From contig JBIIAO010000003.1 in the NCBI GenBank assembly GCA_044239865.1, forward strand, positions 124,001-188,000: a DNA stretch of 64,000 bases, given 5' to 3'. Positions 26,122 through 35,631 of this stretch are shown piece after piece. The DNA is from CAIZGX01 sp044239865 (lineage in GTDB: Bacteria; Bacteroidota; Bacteroidia; Flavobacteriales_D; Sanyastnellaceae). The first letter of the stretch is position 1; each line of letters begins with the position of its first letter. A model generated the notes under the pieces. That model ran no database searches. It saw nothing but the letters and a program-made list of their open reading frames with translations, and was not told where the DNA came from. Position numbers and translations under genes: made by a program.

Positions 26122-27021
26122 ATGTTAAATACTATAATAGATACATCCATTCCTTTCTTCGAACAATTAGCGAATCTTGTGAAAGAAGAAATTATTGATT
26201 TGGAAGTAAAAAATGTTTACGAGCATTGGAATACTTTTCTTACCAATGGAGTGATTTTGCCTGAAAGTGAAGTTGTGAAAAGAGATAAGAAATTATTAAG
26301 GCATGAAAAACAATTTATCCCTTCTGACGCATATTTATTAGGTGTTGATTTGCCTTCATGGTTTGGTGATTTTAAAAGCAAGAATAGAATCATGGTAATC
26401 GGAATAGATCCGATGAGAAGTGCTAAAGATTTTGAAAAGGCAAAGGCTATTGAAAGTCAGGATGTAATCATAGGCACTCCTTATGCAATGCATGACAGCA
26501 AGAACAGAGATTGGGCCAAAAAAAATAAGCACTACTTTGGTTTTATTGAAGCAATAAGTTCTGAGAATTTTGTGTATTTGACTGATATTTACAAAACATT
26601 TTTTTATACCAAGGACAGCAATGGTATAAAGAAAAGAAGCTATAAATATTACAATGATTTAGATAAAGAAAATATTGAAGAGAAAGATAGTATAAGAGAT
26701 TCTGTTTTTAAAACGTTGTGCAAAGAGATTGAATTTGTAAAGCCGAACATCATAATTACTCTCGGCGGAATAAGTTTTTCACAATTAACAAATCAAGGTA
26801 TAACGTTTAAAAAGAATCCGAAAATTAGAAAAGCACATTTTACAGAGAAAGTACTAGCGGATAAAAAAGATATTGATATACTTCCGTTTGTTCACCTAGC
26901 CGCTCATTTCCCAAGCATAAAATCTTTTGTTGATTGTAATTTAAATCAGGATTTGAAGATGGGTGAAAATAAAAACTACGGAACATTATACTATGATATT
27001 CTCAAGAAATACTTGAAATAG
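26122..27021 (+). CDS. Uracil-DNA-glycosylase-fold protein (paralogue 1)
   Basis: The 299-residue protein carries the skeleton of the UDG superfamily: strand plus motif A MVIGIDPMRSA near residue 90 (GxDP, as in GQDPYH of family 1), a middle strand FVYLTDIYKTFF, LGGISFSQLTNQ after PNIIITLGG, and a motif-B-like LAAHFPS near residue 275. A long N-terminal helical region of about 80 residues precedes it. The family removes damaged bases from DNA, or in some branches acts in defence or as an inactive fold. Catalytic activity is not proven. The gene looks AT-richer than its flanks, and a diverged paralogue lies at 30354. Confidence 0.55.
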   Translation: MLNTIIDTSIPFFEQLANLVKEEIIDLEVKNVYEHWNTFLTNGVILPESEVVKRDKKLLRHEKQFIPSDAYLLGVDLPSWFGDFKSKNRIMVIGIDPMRSAKDFEKAKAIESQDVIIGTPYAMHDSKNRDWAKKNKHYFGFIEAISSENFVYLTDIYKTFFYTKDSNGIKKRSYKYYNDLDKENIEEKDSIRDSVFKTLCKEIEFVKPNIIITLGGISFSQLTNQGITFKKNPKIRKAHFTEKVLADKKDIDILPFVHLAAHFPSIKSFVDCNLNQDLKMGENKNYGTLYYDILKKYLK

Positions 27022-27069
27022 TATGGTGAACACTGGTAAAATTATAAACTAATAAAATCGTAAAAAATA

Positions 27070-27333
27070 ATGATCAAACTAAACACGCCTTACCACGTAG
27101 CCGAAGAAAACGACAACATAACATTTGTTGAAGTAAAGAATGGCGCCATCACAGGCACATACACCAACGGCACACTTACTGGCATACTCGAAGGAAATGT
27201 GCTAAGTGCAACCTTTCACAACACCGCCGTGAATGCGGTTGGATTAATTGAGTTAACATTTAACGAGAATGGCTTCGAAGGTAAATGGAAGAATGGTCTT
27301 GAACCTGGAACCATGCGCGGAAAGTGGATTGGA
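27070..27333 (+). repeat. Duplicated N-terminal module, copy 1
   Basis: This stretch encodes the first ~88 residues of the gene starting here and is nearly the same, in DNA as well as protein, as 28101-28364. The stretch from GTGAATGCGGTTGGATT onward is identical over about 80 bases, including silent positions, which points to recent duplication or gene conversion. Confidence 0.85.
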
Positions 27334-28062
27334 ACAATCGAAGTGGAAATGGAAAAGAATGAAGTTATTGTTAAAAGGAGAGTTTCCCTCTATGAATTTT
27401 GTCAAGAGTATGACGGAAATAGATTGTTGGAATTAGAATCCATTTTAACTGAATTGGTTGTTGAAGGCACTTTTCAAGGAAAAGAAAGTGCTTACACCTT
27501 AATTGAAACAATTCAGCAAGTTAATCGGACTTTCGGTCAATTATGCTGGTTTGCAGATAGAGAGCCTTTTGATGGAGTTAATTCATTGGAGTATTATTCA
27601 ACGAAGTGGGGCGAGTTGCTAGTGGCCCTTAAAGAAAAGGCTCTTATAAGTAGCGAATTCAGAACCTTAGGTGAAAATATTCAAAGTGACTATCAGCCAT
27701 TTTTCGATGGAGATAAAGCCAAAGAATTTACTTTAGAAACATATACTTTAGGAATTGAAATAGCAGAATCATTTGAAGATATTACTTGGTTCACTGCAGC
27801 CACAATAAATGGAGAATACTTTGAAAGCAGCGATTTGGTGTTAGCGGCTGGTGAAAAAGCTATCCAATTGGTAGAAAATCCAGATGATTATGTTGGTGTA
27901 TGCTTCAATGATGACTCTGAATTAACCTACAACGAAGAAATAATGCGAAAGGCAGTAGATATTATTAGAGATATGACAGACGAGATTGATCCTGAGTTGT
28001 TGAGTTTCCTGCGCGAAGAGCTGTCAAATAACGGTTACGACGACTTATTGGAAGATTTGTAA
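27070..28062 (+). CDS. Protein with shared beta-rich N-terminal module and unique acidic C-terminus
   Basis: The 330-residue protein opens with a beta-rich, glycine-turn module (MIKLNTPYHVAEEN, NGAITGTYTNGTLTG, GFEGKWKNGLEPGTMRGKW; residues 1-90) that is almost the same as the start of the next gene. Residues 95-330 are a different, acidic, helical domain of unknown type (LYEFCQEYDGNRLLELESIL, ending YDDLLEDL). No signal peptide is seen. The pattern resembles modular effectors or antitoxin-type arrays in which one targeting module is joined to varying ends; that is inference. Intergenic distances of 48 and 38 bases tie it into the cluster. Confidence 0.72.
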   Translation: MIKLNTPYHVAEENDNITFVEVKNGAITGTYTNGTLTGILEGNVLSATFHNTAVNAVGLIELTFNENGFEGKWKNGLEPGTMRGKWIGTIEVEMEKNEVIVKRRVSLYEFCQEYDGNRLLELESILTELVVEGTFQGKESAYTLIETIQQVNRTFGQLCWFADREPFDGVNSLEYYSTKWGELLVALKEKALISSEFRTLGENIQSDYQPFFDGDKAKEFTLETYTLGIEIAESFEDITWFTAATINGEYFESSDLVLAAGEKAIQLVENPDDYVGVCFNDDSELTYNEEIMRKAVDIIRDMTDEIDPELLSFLREELSNNGYDDLLEDL

Positions 28063-28100
28063 TCAAGTAAAAATAATAGAATTAAAAGCACTAGAAAATC

Positions 28101-28364
28101 ATGATCAAACTAAACACCCCTTACCACGTAGCTGAAGAAAACGTGACTGTAACTTTTACAGAAGTGAAAAATGGAGCAATAACAGGCACATACCCGAACG
28201 CCACGCTCACTGGAACCCTCGAAGGAAATGTGCTAAGCGCAACCTTTCACAACACCGCTGTGAATGCGGTTGGATTAATTGAGTTAACATTTAACGAGAA
28301 TGGCTTCGAAGGTAAATGGAAGAATGGTCTTGAGCCTGGTCCTATGCGTGGGAAGTGGAATGGC
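28101..28364 (+). repeat. Duplicated N-terminal module, copy 2
   Basis: This is the second copy of the ~264-base module at 27070-27333. Most differences lie in the first 150 bases; the last ~90 bases are nearly invariant. Beyond this point the two genes show no similarity. Confidence 0.85.
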
Positions 28365-30338
28365 GAATGTATAAGTGAGGGGGGAGGAAGTACATTACCT
28401 GGAACGCTAACACCGGATCAATTGAAATGGATTGAAACCAAAGATTCTTGGGATTATGAGGAGGCGCCGAAGGAATGGCTTGACTCGAAGGATTTCATTC
28501 TAGTAGCTATGAAAAAGGATGAGTCAATTCTTGAATACGTCTCTGAAAATTTGAAGGACGACAAGGAACTTATTTTGGCTGCTGTTTCCAAAAATGGTGC
28601 AGCACTTCAATATGCCTCAGATAAATGTAAAGATGAAAAAGAATTAGTTTTGGCCGCACTTTCAGCAGATGGATCTGCTTTGGAATATGCTTCAGAGAGA
28701 TTAAAAGAAGTTAGAGAAGTGGTGTTAGCCGCTGTTTCAAATAATGGTAATGCCATAGAATATGCTCCTGACACCTTCAAAGCCGATAAGGATATTGTAT
28801 CAGCCGCTGTATTAAATGAAGGTTGTTCTTTAGAATATGTATCTGAGGAATTCAAAAACGACAAGTCGATCGTTATGATGGCCGTTTCAAATAATGGTTA
28901 TTCATTGCAAAATGCTTCAGATAAATTAAAAGAAGATAAAGAAATAGTAATGGCCGCACTTTCAACATATGGATCTGCTTTGGAATATGCTTCAGAGAAA
29001 TTAAGAAACGACAAGGAAGTAGTTATAGCGTCCTTGGCTAACGATGCCAAAGCGCTAGAATATGCATCAGGTAATTTAAGAAGGGACAAAGATGTTCTCG
29101 AAGCAGCAATTAAGAACGATGCAAGTTTGGCCTATCTCTTAAATGAAAACCTTTCTGAAGAGCAAAAGCAATACCTCGAAGAAGGAGTAACACTCGAAGA
29201 TTTTGATGAAGAATACCAAGGCGGTGACGACGGTAAGGTAGCATGGATGAAAGACAGGAATTTTGTTTTGGAGGCTTTACGTCAGGATGAGAGAATATTG
29301 AAACACGCCTCTACTGAATTAAAAGCAGATCGTGAGTTGGTTCTGGAAGCCATAAAACACGATATCAATGCCATTGATTATGCCGATGAAAAATTACAGA
29401 GTGATCCGGAGTTATTAATTGCCAGAATAATTTTACATTTTAAAGGCAATGAGAATATCGTTATTTCAGACGAGGACTTTAATGCATTTCTCGGACACGG
29501 AGAATCTTACGATACGCTTGATTTAATTGAAAATTTACTTTTCAAAGTAGAATATATTGTATTGAAAAACAAAAAAGATGAGTTTGAAAACTTCGATAAA
29601 AAATTATTTGAATTCGTGAATGCCCATCGCGAATGCTTTTGGATACTTCAAGCCATTTCGGTTTGCCTGGAGAGAATAGAAAGGTTGGCTGAAGCATCTG
29701 AAACAAATTTTACACAACAGCAATATGATAATGTTAGCGAGCTTGCTAATTACTTTAGAAAACATCTCTTCACCAGTTATCGTGGGTCTGTCGAATGTAA
29801 ATTAGATTTTGCTCCGAGCATTGAGTTTGAAACCTATTTCAACGATTCGGAGATTGATAGGAATTGGGAAGATTGCAAATGGACAAGCAATGCAGATGAA
29901 GAAGGGTTGTATTTTTCTGAATTTATAATGGAAAAAACAGGAATGGAATGGGATGCGGAAAGTTGGGATGATGCTAAATTTTACAATAATGCTATTTCAA
30001 GAATTTGGGTTGGACTACTTAATTATTCCTTAAGACACATTAACGAAGGATTCGACGAAGAAAACGGTGCAATTTGTTTACATTCAGTGGTTAATGAATA
30101 TTACGCGCCAATACAGGACAGCGGCTGTGCAGATTATGGAATAAATACTTTTAGAACAATTACAGAGTACTTATTAGAGATTTCAAAAAACGATTACGAT
30201 CTGAGCGAAACTGATAGAGAAGATTTAGAGGCATACAGTAGTTGGCAATTTGATCTTAGAAAAGTAGCACATGACATGTTGAACCGAAATTTATTCGACT
30301 ATTGGCCAGGTGCGAGTGAGTTTGAGAAAAAAGAATAA
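28101..30338 (+). CDS. DUF4116-repeat protein with shared N-terminal module
   Basis: The 745-residue protein starts with the same module as its neighbour (residues 1-90), then has about nine tandem 25-residue DUF4116 repeats (for example DKELILAAVSKNGAALQYAS, residues ~130-365). A gap and two or three more repeats follow (RELVLEAIKHDINAIDYAD, to about 440). The C-terminal 300 residues are a unique acidic domain ending WPGASEFEKKE. DUF4116 repeats are helical and common in proteins of unknown function in amoebae, giant viruses and environmental bacteria. Repeat units are so alike in DNA that recent expansion is likely. It lies 15 bases before the second UDG-fold gene. Confidence 0.8.
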   Translation: MIKLNTPYHVAEENVTVTFTEVKNGAITGTYPNATLTGTLEGNVLSATFHNTAVNAVGLIELTFNENGFEGKWKNGLEPGPMRGKWNGECISEGGGSTLPGTLTPDQLKWIETKDSWDYEEAPKEWLDSKDFILVAMKKDESILEYVSENLKDDKELILAAVSKNGAALQYASDKCKDEKELVLAALSADGSALEYASERLKEVREVVLAAVSNNGNAIEYAPDTFKADKDIVSAAVLNEGCSLEYVSEEFKNDKSIVMMAVSNNGYSLQNASDKLKEDKEIVMAALSTYGSALEYASEKLRNDKEVVIASLANDAKALEYASGNLRRDKDVLEAAIKNDASLAYLLNENLSEEQKQYLEEGVTLEDFDEEYQGGDDGKVAWMKDRNFVLEALRQDERILKHASTELKADRELVLEAIKHDINAIDYADEKLQSDPELLIARIILHFKGNENIVISDEDFNAFLGHGESYDTLDLIENLLFKVEYIVLKNKKDEFENFDKKLFEFVNAHRECFWILQAISVCLERIERLAEASETNFTQQQYDNVSELANYFRKHLFTSYRGSVECKLDFAPSIEFETYFNDSEIDRNWEDCKWTSNADEEGLYFSEFIMEKTGMEWDAESWDDAKFYNNAISRIWVGLLNYSLRHINEGFDEENGAICLHSVVNEYYAPIQDSGCADYGINTFRTITEYLLEISKNDYDLSETDREDLEAYSSWQFDLRKVAHDMLNRNLFDYWPGASEFEKKE

Positions 30339-30353
30339 AATTTACTTAACGAT

Positions 30354-31163
30354 ATGGAGGGTTTTTTAGCAGCTGAGGTTAGAAATAAAATTTCAAATCC
30401 AATTAATTTAAATCTATTTTCTGGGAATTTCGATGATGTCTTCGATTTGATTGACAGCGATTTGGAGATTTCAAATTTGAATGAAGTGTTTCGACGGATA
30501 CTTGAGGGGAAATCTCAAATAAGAAATTTAGGAGTTGATTTGCCTTTGTCATTTGGAGATATAACTTCAACAACAATTAGAACAATGGTGGTTGCGATGG
30601 ACCCTAAACGAAATAACAAAATAGAAAATTTAAAAATATCGGTGGGATCCGTTTTTAATTTGCATTCTGAGGAGGGGCGAAATACAGGCAAGAACAGTTA
30701 TTGGGAGTTTATATCTTATTTGAATCAAGCAGGTTTTGTCTACGTTACTGACATTTATAAATTGTACTACGAATACAAGAACGAAGATGGCTCTTGGTGC
30801 GAAAGTAACAAGGATAAAGATTTTACAGGTGATAAGAATCCTTACCATCAGAATGTGGCGATTTTGAAAGAGGAAATAAAATTGATTGAGCCAACTAGAA
30901 TTATCACCTTGGGCAAGGAGGCTAGAAATGCCGTGTTGAGAATTTTTGATGACATTCAAATTGACAAAGAAGAGATTCAATGTTCGCACAAGGGAATCGA
31001 ATATATTTTTCTTCCGCATATTTCCACCACTGTTACCCAGAGTATTGTAACAATAGGTCAGCTGTATAAAGGTCTGGGCATCATTACTAAGAACTCATCC
31101 ATCTCAGAAATTGGTGAGAATTTGATCGCGAATAGAAATGTTGGAGATATTTTAAAATTTTAA
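30354..31163 (+). CDS. Uracil-DNA-glycosylase-fold protein (paralogue 2)
   Basis: The 269-residue protein is a diverged paralogue of the gene at 26122. It has the same order of elements: LPLSFGDITSTTIRTMVVAM then DPKRN (GxDP position, with Ala for Gly), FVYVTDIYKLYYEY, PTRIITLGKEARNAV, and FLPHISTTV in place of motif B. Shared text such as YVTDIYK and ITLG makes common descent clear. The changed motif A (AMDP) may mean altered or lost glycosylase activity. It starts 15 bases after the DUF4116 gene and ends one base before the LRR gene. Confidence 0.5.
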   Translation: MEGFLAAEVRNKISNPINLNLFSGNFDDVFDLIDSDLEISNLNEVFRRILEGKSQIRNLGVDLPLSFGDITSTTIRTMVVAMDPKRNNKIENLKISVGSVFNLHSEEGRNTGKNSYWEFISYLNQAGFVYVTDIYKLYYEYKNEDGSWCESNKDKDFTGDKNPYHQNVAILKEEIKLIEPTRIITLGKEARNAVLRIFDDIQIDKEEIQCSHKGIEYIFLPHISTTVTQSIVTIGQLYKGLGIITKNSSISEIGENLIANRNVGDILKF

Positions 31164-31164
31164 A

Positions 31165-33750
31165 ATGAAAAAAATAGAAGAATTATTCGCATCACTTTCA
31201 GACCATCAACTTATAATCGATGGTTTAAGTGAATTAAAAGTTGAGGCCATTAATAAATACTGGCTGGGTGGAAAATTGCAACAGCCAAAGGGAGAGGACG
31301 CCACGACATCTGAAATTAAGCGACTTTTGTTAATTGCCTTCGCGCCCGATGATTCTCTTCCGGCCATGCATAGAAACGCTCCGCGTTTGAGAACCTCACC
31401 AACGTACAAATCCGATTTTCAATATTACCGGAATGAAGAAAATTTCGAACCAGCGGGAACATTAACAATCACAAAGGAATTTGAAGTTATTCCAACTAGT
31501 TTTTATCCTGTGATTTTTGAAGCACTTCAAACGAAAGTTGTTAGAATAGCATCTGACGCTTATGACAGTCATTTTTCAACTGGAAAAATAGAATGGCTCA
31601 ATGGAGTAAAAGAATTGCAGATTCACGGTAATTTTTTCGGTTCGAAGAAATTGGAGAATCTTCCCGAAAATATGGGTGATCTCAAAAGTTTGGAAGAGCT
31701 TACTGTCATACGCACAGAAATATCGGCTATTCCAGAATCATTGTATCAATTGTCGAAATTGAAGAAACTCGATTTAAGACAGAATAAGATTGCTTCTTTA
31801 GGTAGCGAGATTTCGAATCTAAAAAGCTTGGAATTGCTAGATGTTTCTATGAACAGACTAGAACGAATTCCCGATGCGCTAGAGAAGGTAACTACATTGA
31901 AAGAGGTTAAAGTGTCGGAAAATCCTTTTAAAGAGATATGCGATTTTATTGCATTAAATACTTATCGATACAATTATATCAGTGACCCAAAGTCAAAAGG
32001 GTTTGTTGAATTGAAGTTTCCGAAAGAGGTGTTAGTAATTAACAAGTCGTGGATAGATGTTTCGTTGAGTAGAATTGAGGAAATCATTAGTAAGAACAAG
32101 ATCACAACATTACGTGTGGAGTCTGTTGCGATGTTGAATAGAATTTTAACTCCAGATGCAATCCAGCATTTTAAAAATATTCGTTGTTTGGATTTGCAAT
32201 GGAATTCTTGGTCGAACCTCCAGTACGAAAAAGGTTTTTTTAAGGAAATGGCAGTTAAGATTAAGTTGCCTTCGAATGAAGAAGCGGCAATAATTGAACT
32301 TCCAGAAGGTATTGGATTAATGACTTGGTTAGAGGAGGTGAATCTAAAGGGTAATAAGATTCAGAAGTTGCCTCAGGGATTGTTTCAATTGAGCGAACTC
32401 AAAAAACTGAATCTATATGGAAATAAAATGGCAGAGTTGCCAGATTCATTTTCGTCTTTAACGAAGTTAACTCATTTAAATCTATCGAATATTGAGTTTG
32501 CTTCCATACCAAAGAGCATATTCAGTCTGGGAAAACTGCAGGTTTTAGATTTGAGTTGGAACAAAAATATAGTTGAGCTGAGTCCGTCAATTGCTGAATT
32601 GAAAAATTTAGAACAACTAAATCTAGAGTCAAATGCATTAACGGAAATTCCTGATGAAATTGGAGGTTTGAAAAAACTGAAGAAGGTTTCTCTCTCTTAC
32701 AATAAGCTAACAGCTTTCCCTGAGTCCATCTTGAAATTGGAAGAATTAGAATCGCTCGAAATTGGCAATCAACAAATTGCTGAACTTCCAAAGAACCTAA
32801 AAGGTCTTGCTAATCTCAAGCATTTAGAATTAAAGTCTGCGGGTATTAAAGAACTATCTGATTCTATTGGTGATTTGAAAAGTTTGGAGTCTTTGGATTT
32901 GGAACGAAATGATATAGTTTCAATTAGTGAAAGCATTAGTAATTGCAAGAGTCTTTCGACTTTAATTTTAGCTAACAATAGATTGCTAAAAACCCTTCCA
33001 GAGGGTATTTCCGAGTTAAAGAAATTAGAATTTTTGCAGCTGTATCATTGCGAGAAGCTTGAATCTTTGCCTTCTTCTATTTCAGCTTTGAAAAATCTTA
33101 AAGTCTTAGACATTAGTTATTCCCTAATTTCAGAATTGCCGAAAGCAGTGTTTGAGCTAAGTTCTTTGGTTGAACTAAAGTTGTTCCAATTACCAATTAC
33201 AGTATTAGGTTCTGCAATCAAGAACCTCAAGAATTTGGAGTATTTGGACTTACGTTTAACTAAAATAACAGAGTTTCCTTCAGAGATTGGGGAGCTTAAA
33301 AACTTAAAGAAGATCGACGGTTGTACCCTTAGCAAACCACTTCCATCAAGTTTTTGCGATTTGTCTAATCTGAATTTCTTAGATGTTAATTTTGAAAACG
33401 TTGACAATCCACTGCCTGAAAATTTCGGAGATCTAAAGAACTTAGAAAATTTTTCTACGACATGGTCAAAAAATATAGTTGAATTGCCCGAGTCGTTTGC
33501 AAAGCTGGATAATCTGAAAAGGCTAAGTTTAAGGAATACCCAATTTAAAGAATTTCCACTCGTATTGACTGAATTGAAAAACATAGGTCATCTCGATTTA
33601 ATGGACAATCAATTCGCAGAAGTGCCAGAGGAATTAGCTAAAATGAAATCATTACACTTGATTCATTTTGATAACAATCCGTTAGCAAGTTCCGCTGCAA
33701 TGAAAAAGAAATGTGCTGCTTTGTTGCCGGGGGTGTATTTCTCTTTTTAA
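31165..33750 (+). CDS. Cytosolic leucine-rich-repeat protein
   Basis: The 861-residue protein has an N-terminal ~150-residue non-repeat region (MKKIEELFASLSDHQLIIDG) and then LRRs in two blocks, about residues 150-265 and 375-850. Typical units are LSKLKKLDLRQNKIASLGSE and LEQLNLESNALTEIPDEIGG, of the Ser/bacterial 22-24-residue type. No signal peptide, sorting signal, membrane span or enzymatic domain is seen, so it should be a cytosolic binding or sensor protein. It is the only gene in the window with a large LRR array. Its ATG is two bases after the stop of the UDG-fold gene, so coupling is likely. Confidence 0.88.
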   Translation: MKKIEELFASLSDHQLIIDGLSELKVEAINKYWLGGKLQQPKGEDATTSEIKRLLLIAFAPDDSLPAMHRNAPRLRTSPTYKSDFQYYRNEENFEPAGTLTITKEFEVIPTSFYPVIFEALQTKVVRIASDAYDSHFSTGKIEWLNGVKELQIHGNFFGSKKLENLPENMGDLKSLEELTVIRTEISAIPESLYQLSKLKKLDLRQNKIASLGSEISNLKSLELLDVSMNRLERIPDALEKVTTLKEVKVSENPFKEICDFIALNTYRYNYISDPKSKGFVELKFPKEVLVINKSWIDVSLSRIEEIISKNKITTLRVESVAMLNRILTPDAIQHFKNIRCLDLQWNSWSNLQYEKGFFKEMAVKIKLPSNEEAAIIELPEGIGLMTWLEEVNLKGNKIQKLPQGLFQLSELKKLNLYGNKMAELPDSFSSLTKLTHLNLSNIEFASIPKSIFSLGKLQVLDLSWNKNIVELSPSIAELKNLEQLNLESNALTEIPDEIGGLKKLKKVSLSYNKLTAFPESILKLEELESLEIGNQQIAELPKNLKGLANLKHLELKSAGIKELSDSIGDLKSLESLDLERNDIVSISESISNCKSLSTLILANNRLLKTLPEGISELKKLEFLQLYHCEKLESLPSSISALKNLKVLDISYSLISELPKAVFELSSLVELKLFQLPITVLGSAIKNLKNLEYLDLRLTKITEFPSEIGELKNLKKIDGCTLSKPLPSSFCDLSNLNFLDVNFENVDNPLPENFGDLKNLENFSTTWSKNIVELPESFAKLDNLKRLSLRNTQFKEFPLVLTELKNIGHLDLMDNQFAEVPEELAKMKSLHLIHFDNNPLASSAAMKKKCAALLPGVYFSF

Positions 33751-33815
33751 AAACAAATAGAAGAACTAATATTGCTCGGTCAATGATTTCCTGAAAGAAA
33801 TAAAAAAATGTGAGT

Positions 33816-35144
33816 ATGAGCGAACGAAGTAACCCAAAAATAGAAGCCGCCATCATTAAGGTAGTAGGCATATTTGATTACAACAAGAAGTTTGCAGCGA
33901 GGCTTTCAGCTGAGCTCGGATTTGAAAGTCTGAATCGCGGAAGCGATAAGGAAAGAGAAAGCACAGAACAATTTTATCGCGATAAATACTACAAAGAGTT
34001 CAATGAACTCATGCTCACGCAATCGGCCGAGAATGCTGTTCAATCATACAGCAAGAAATGCAATCACCGCATTCAATTCGTAAAGCGTGGAAATGAAATC
34101 GTGGGGAATGTTAGTGAAATAGAACTGCATTTGTTCGAAAATCAAATTGGTGTCTTCTCCATTTCAGTTGATGCTCAGGAACTCGAATTCAATTACGTTT
34201 CAGACTTGCTTTATTTTCTGAAGATGTTTAGTGCTCGAGTTGAAAATGAGAATGTCGAATTACACGAGTGGATTTCCAAATACGCATTAGATGGTGTCTC
34301 TCTGCGTTCGAACCCATCAAACTTTGTAGATTCAGACGAATACAGCGGTTCGAAATTCAAAATATATTCAGCCTTTAGTGTCGATGAAACGGTTGCGGGG
34401 AAAGACTACAACCGCGATCACTTGCTTTATGAAATCGGAACCGGTTCAATGCTCGGAAGTGTCGCAAGCGTAGGTTATTTCACACCCTCACCGGAGTATT
34501 TCAAAGAGATAATGAAACACCGAGTAAGTGCGTTCAATTCAAGTACGGCTTTGGCTCTGCTCGACTCCTACACGGTAATTGGACAGAATTTGTTTTATGC
34601 CAATGGGGCTCTTAATCTATTCAATTTCGGTTCGTACAATCGTATTTATTTTTCAATTTATCTTTTCAATTTACATCTGAAATACAACGTGTTCAGATTC
34701 AATGCGAAGTTTAAAGATGATCCCGTTCGATACAAAGCGCGATTCGAAGATTTCATGAACGAATACAACTTCAGTCATATTTCATTCGACTTCCTTCCGA
34801 ATCTAATTTATTCCAAAATGAGAGCGGCGCTAGGTGTGGAATTGGAGGTTAAAAATTTCGAGAAAAGGCTGAAGAGCTTGGCTGCAAACATTCAGGAAGA
34901 ACAAGAGAAAAGACAAGCAGCACTTTTAGGAATTATTTCAATCATCTCCTCCATCTCAGCTATTGATCCAATTCTTGAAACTGCGGAAGGAGTTCGAGAT
35001 TACTTGGGAATGGAAAATGAATTGTTCTATGTCTTAGCGTCTATGATTTCTATAGCAGCAGCCATTCCAATTTTAACTTATCTGTTTCCTCACCATTCGA
35101 AAAAGGTTTGGAAGACAGTCAATTCATTCTTCAAGAATGATTGA
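33816..35144 (+). CDS. Coiled-coil membrane protein with CorA-like topology
   Basis: The 442-residue protein has a large cytosolic alpha/beta part and a long charged helix (EKRLKSLAANIQEEQEKRQA, about 350-370). Two closely spaced membrane helices follow near the C-terminus (ALLGIISIISSISAIDPIL, ~370-390, and FYVLASMISIAAAIPILTYL, ~404-424). That is the layout of CorA/ZntB channels and RMD1-type proteins, but the GMN signature between the helices is absent. I chose ATG 33816; a GTG at 33810 would add two residues. It overlaps the next gene by eight bases. It may be a membrane-disrupting or sensing effector of the cluster (inference). Confidence 0.72.
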   Translation: MSERSNPKIEAAIIKVVGIFDYNKKFAARLSAELGFESLNRGSDKERESTEQFYRDKYYKEFNELMLTQSAENAVQSYSKKCNHRIQFVKRGNEIVGNVSEIELHLFENQIGVFSISVDAQELEFNYVSDLLYFLKMFSARVENENVELHEWISKYALDGVSLRSNPSNFVDSDEYSGSKFKIYSAFSVDETVAGKDYNRDHLLYEIGTGSMLGSVASVGYFTPSPEYFKEIMKHRVSAFNSSTALALLDSYTVIGQNLFYANGALNLFNFGSYNRIYFSIYLFNLHLKYNVFRFNAKFKDDPVRYKARFEDFMNEYNFSHISFDFLPNLIYSKMRAALGVELEVKNFEKRLKSLAANIQEEQEKRQAALLGIISIISSISAIDPILETAEGVRDYLGMENELFYVLASMISIAAAIPILTYLFPHHSKKVWKTVNSFFKND

Positions 35145-35625
35145 GTTAACTGAGAGAGCGGAGAGACATCTGGCCTTGCATTTCGGAGATTCGAACGCTG
35201 CAGGAAGTGTGTTTTTCAAAGATGTTTTTGAAGGCCCTAACGATTTGTTAAACTACATAAACTCCTGCGAGCCGGTGGAAATATTAGAGCAAGCGAACAA
35301 TAGAAGTTCTCTCTTATTTCACACCGTTGAAGCTGTTGGTTATTCCGGCATTATCGAACGAAACTGCGTGACTATAGAAAATATTATTTTAGAGACACGC
35401 AACGGCTTTCAAGTGGAAGTGGCCTTATTGGAGGAACTCGAATTGGCCTATGAGTTTTGTGTTATTGTGGAAACGAACAACGACATACAATCTATTGTAA
35501 CCGCATTCCCTGGAGGGCATTCCCTCTCTTTTCCGTACGAAGGACAAGATGAAGAAGAGTTTGAAAAATCAACATTATTCTGGCAGGAATATATTCTTTG
35601 TCGAAAAAAAATAATTAAAGAATAA
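35137..35625 (+). CDS. Hypothetical protein coupled to the CorA-like gene
   Basis: The 162-residue soluble acidic protein (MIELTERAERHLALHFGDSN) overlaps the membrane-protein gene by eight bases, so the two are translated together. It reads as an alpha/beta domain with a conserved-looking end (ALVTAFPGGHS-like IVTAFPGGHSLSFPYEGQDE). There is no signal peptide and no recognised family. A small acidic partner overlapping a membrane-active protein would fit a regulator or immunity role, which is inference. Confidence 0.68.
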   Translation: MIELTERAERHLALHFGDSNAAGSVFFKDVFEGPNDLLNYINSCEPVEILEQANNRSSLLFHTVEAVGYSGIIERNCVTIENIILETRNGFQVEVALLEELELAYEFCVIVETNNDIQSIVTAFPGGHSLSFPYEGQDEEEFEKSTLFWQEYILCRKKIIKE

Positions 35626-35631
35626 AAGAAA

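Noticed and set aside
27070..28364. Insertion sequence or transposon carrying the duplicated module
   Set aside because: No inverted repeats, target duplication or transposase were seen around either copy; gene duplication with exchange is simpler.
33816..35144. Functional CorA magnesium transporter
   Set aside because: Only the topology matches; the GMN motif between the last two helices is missing.
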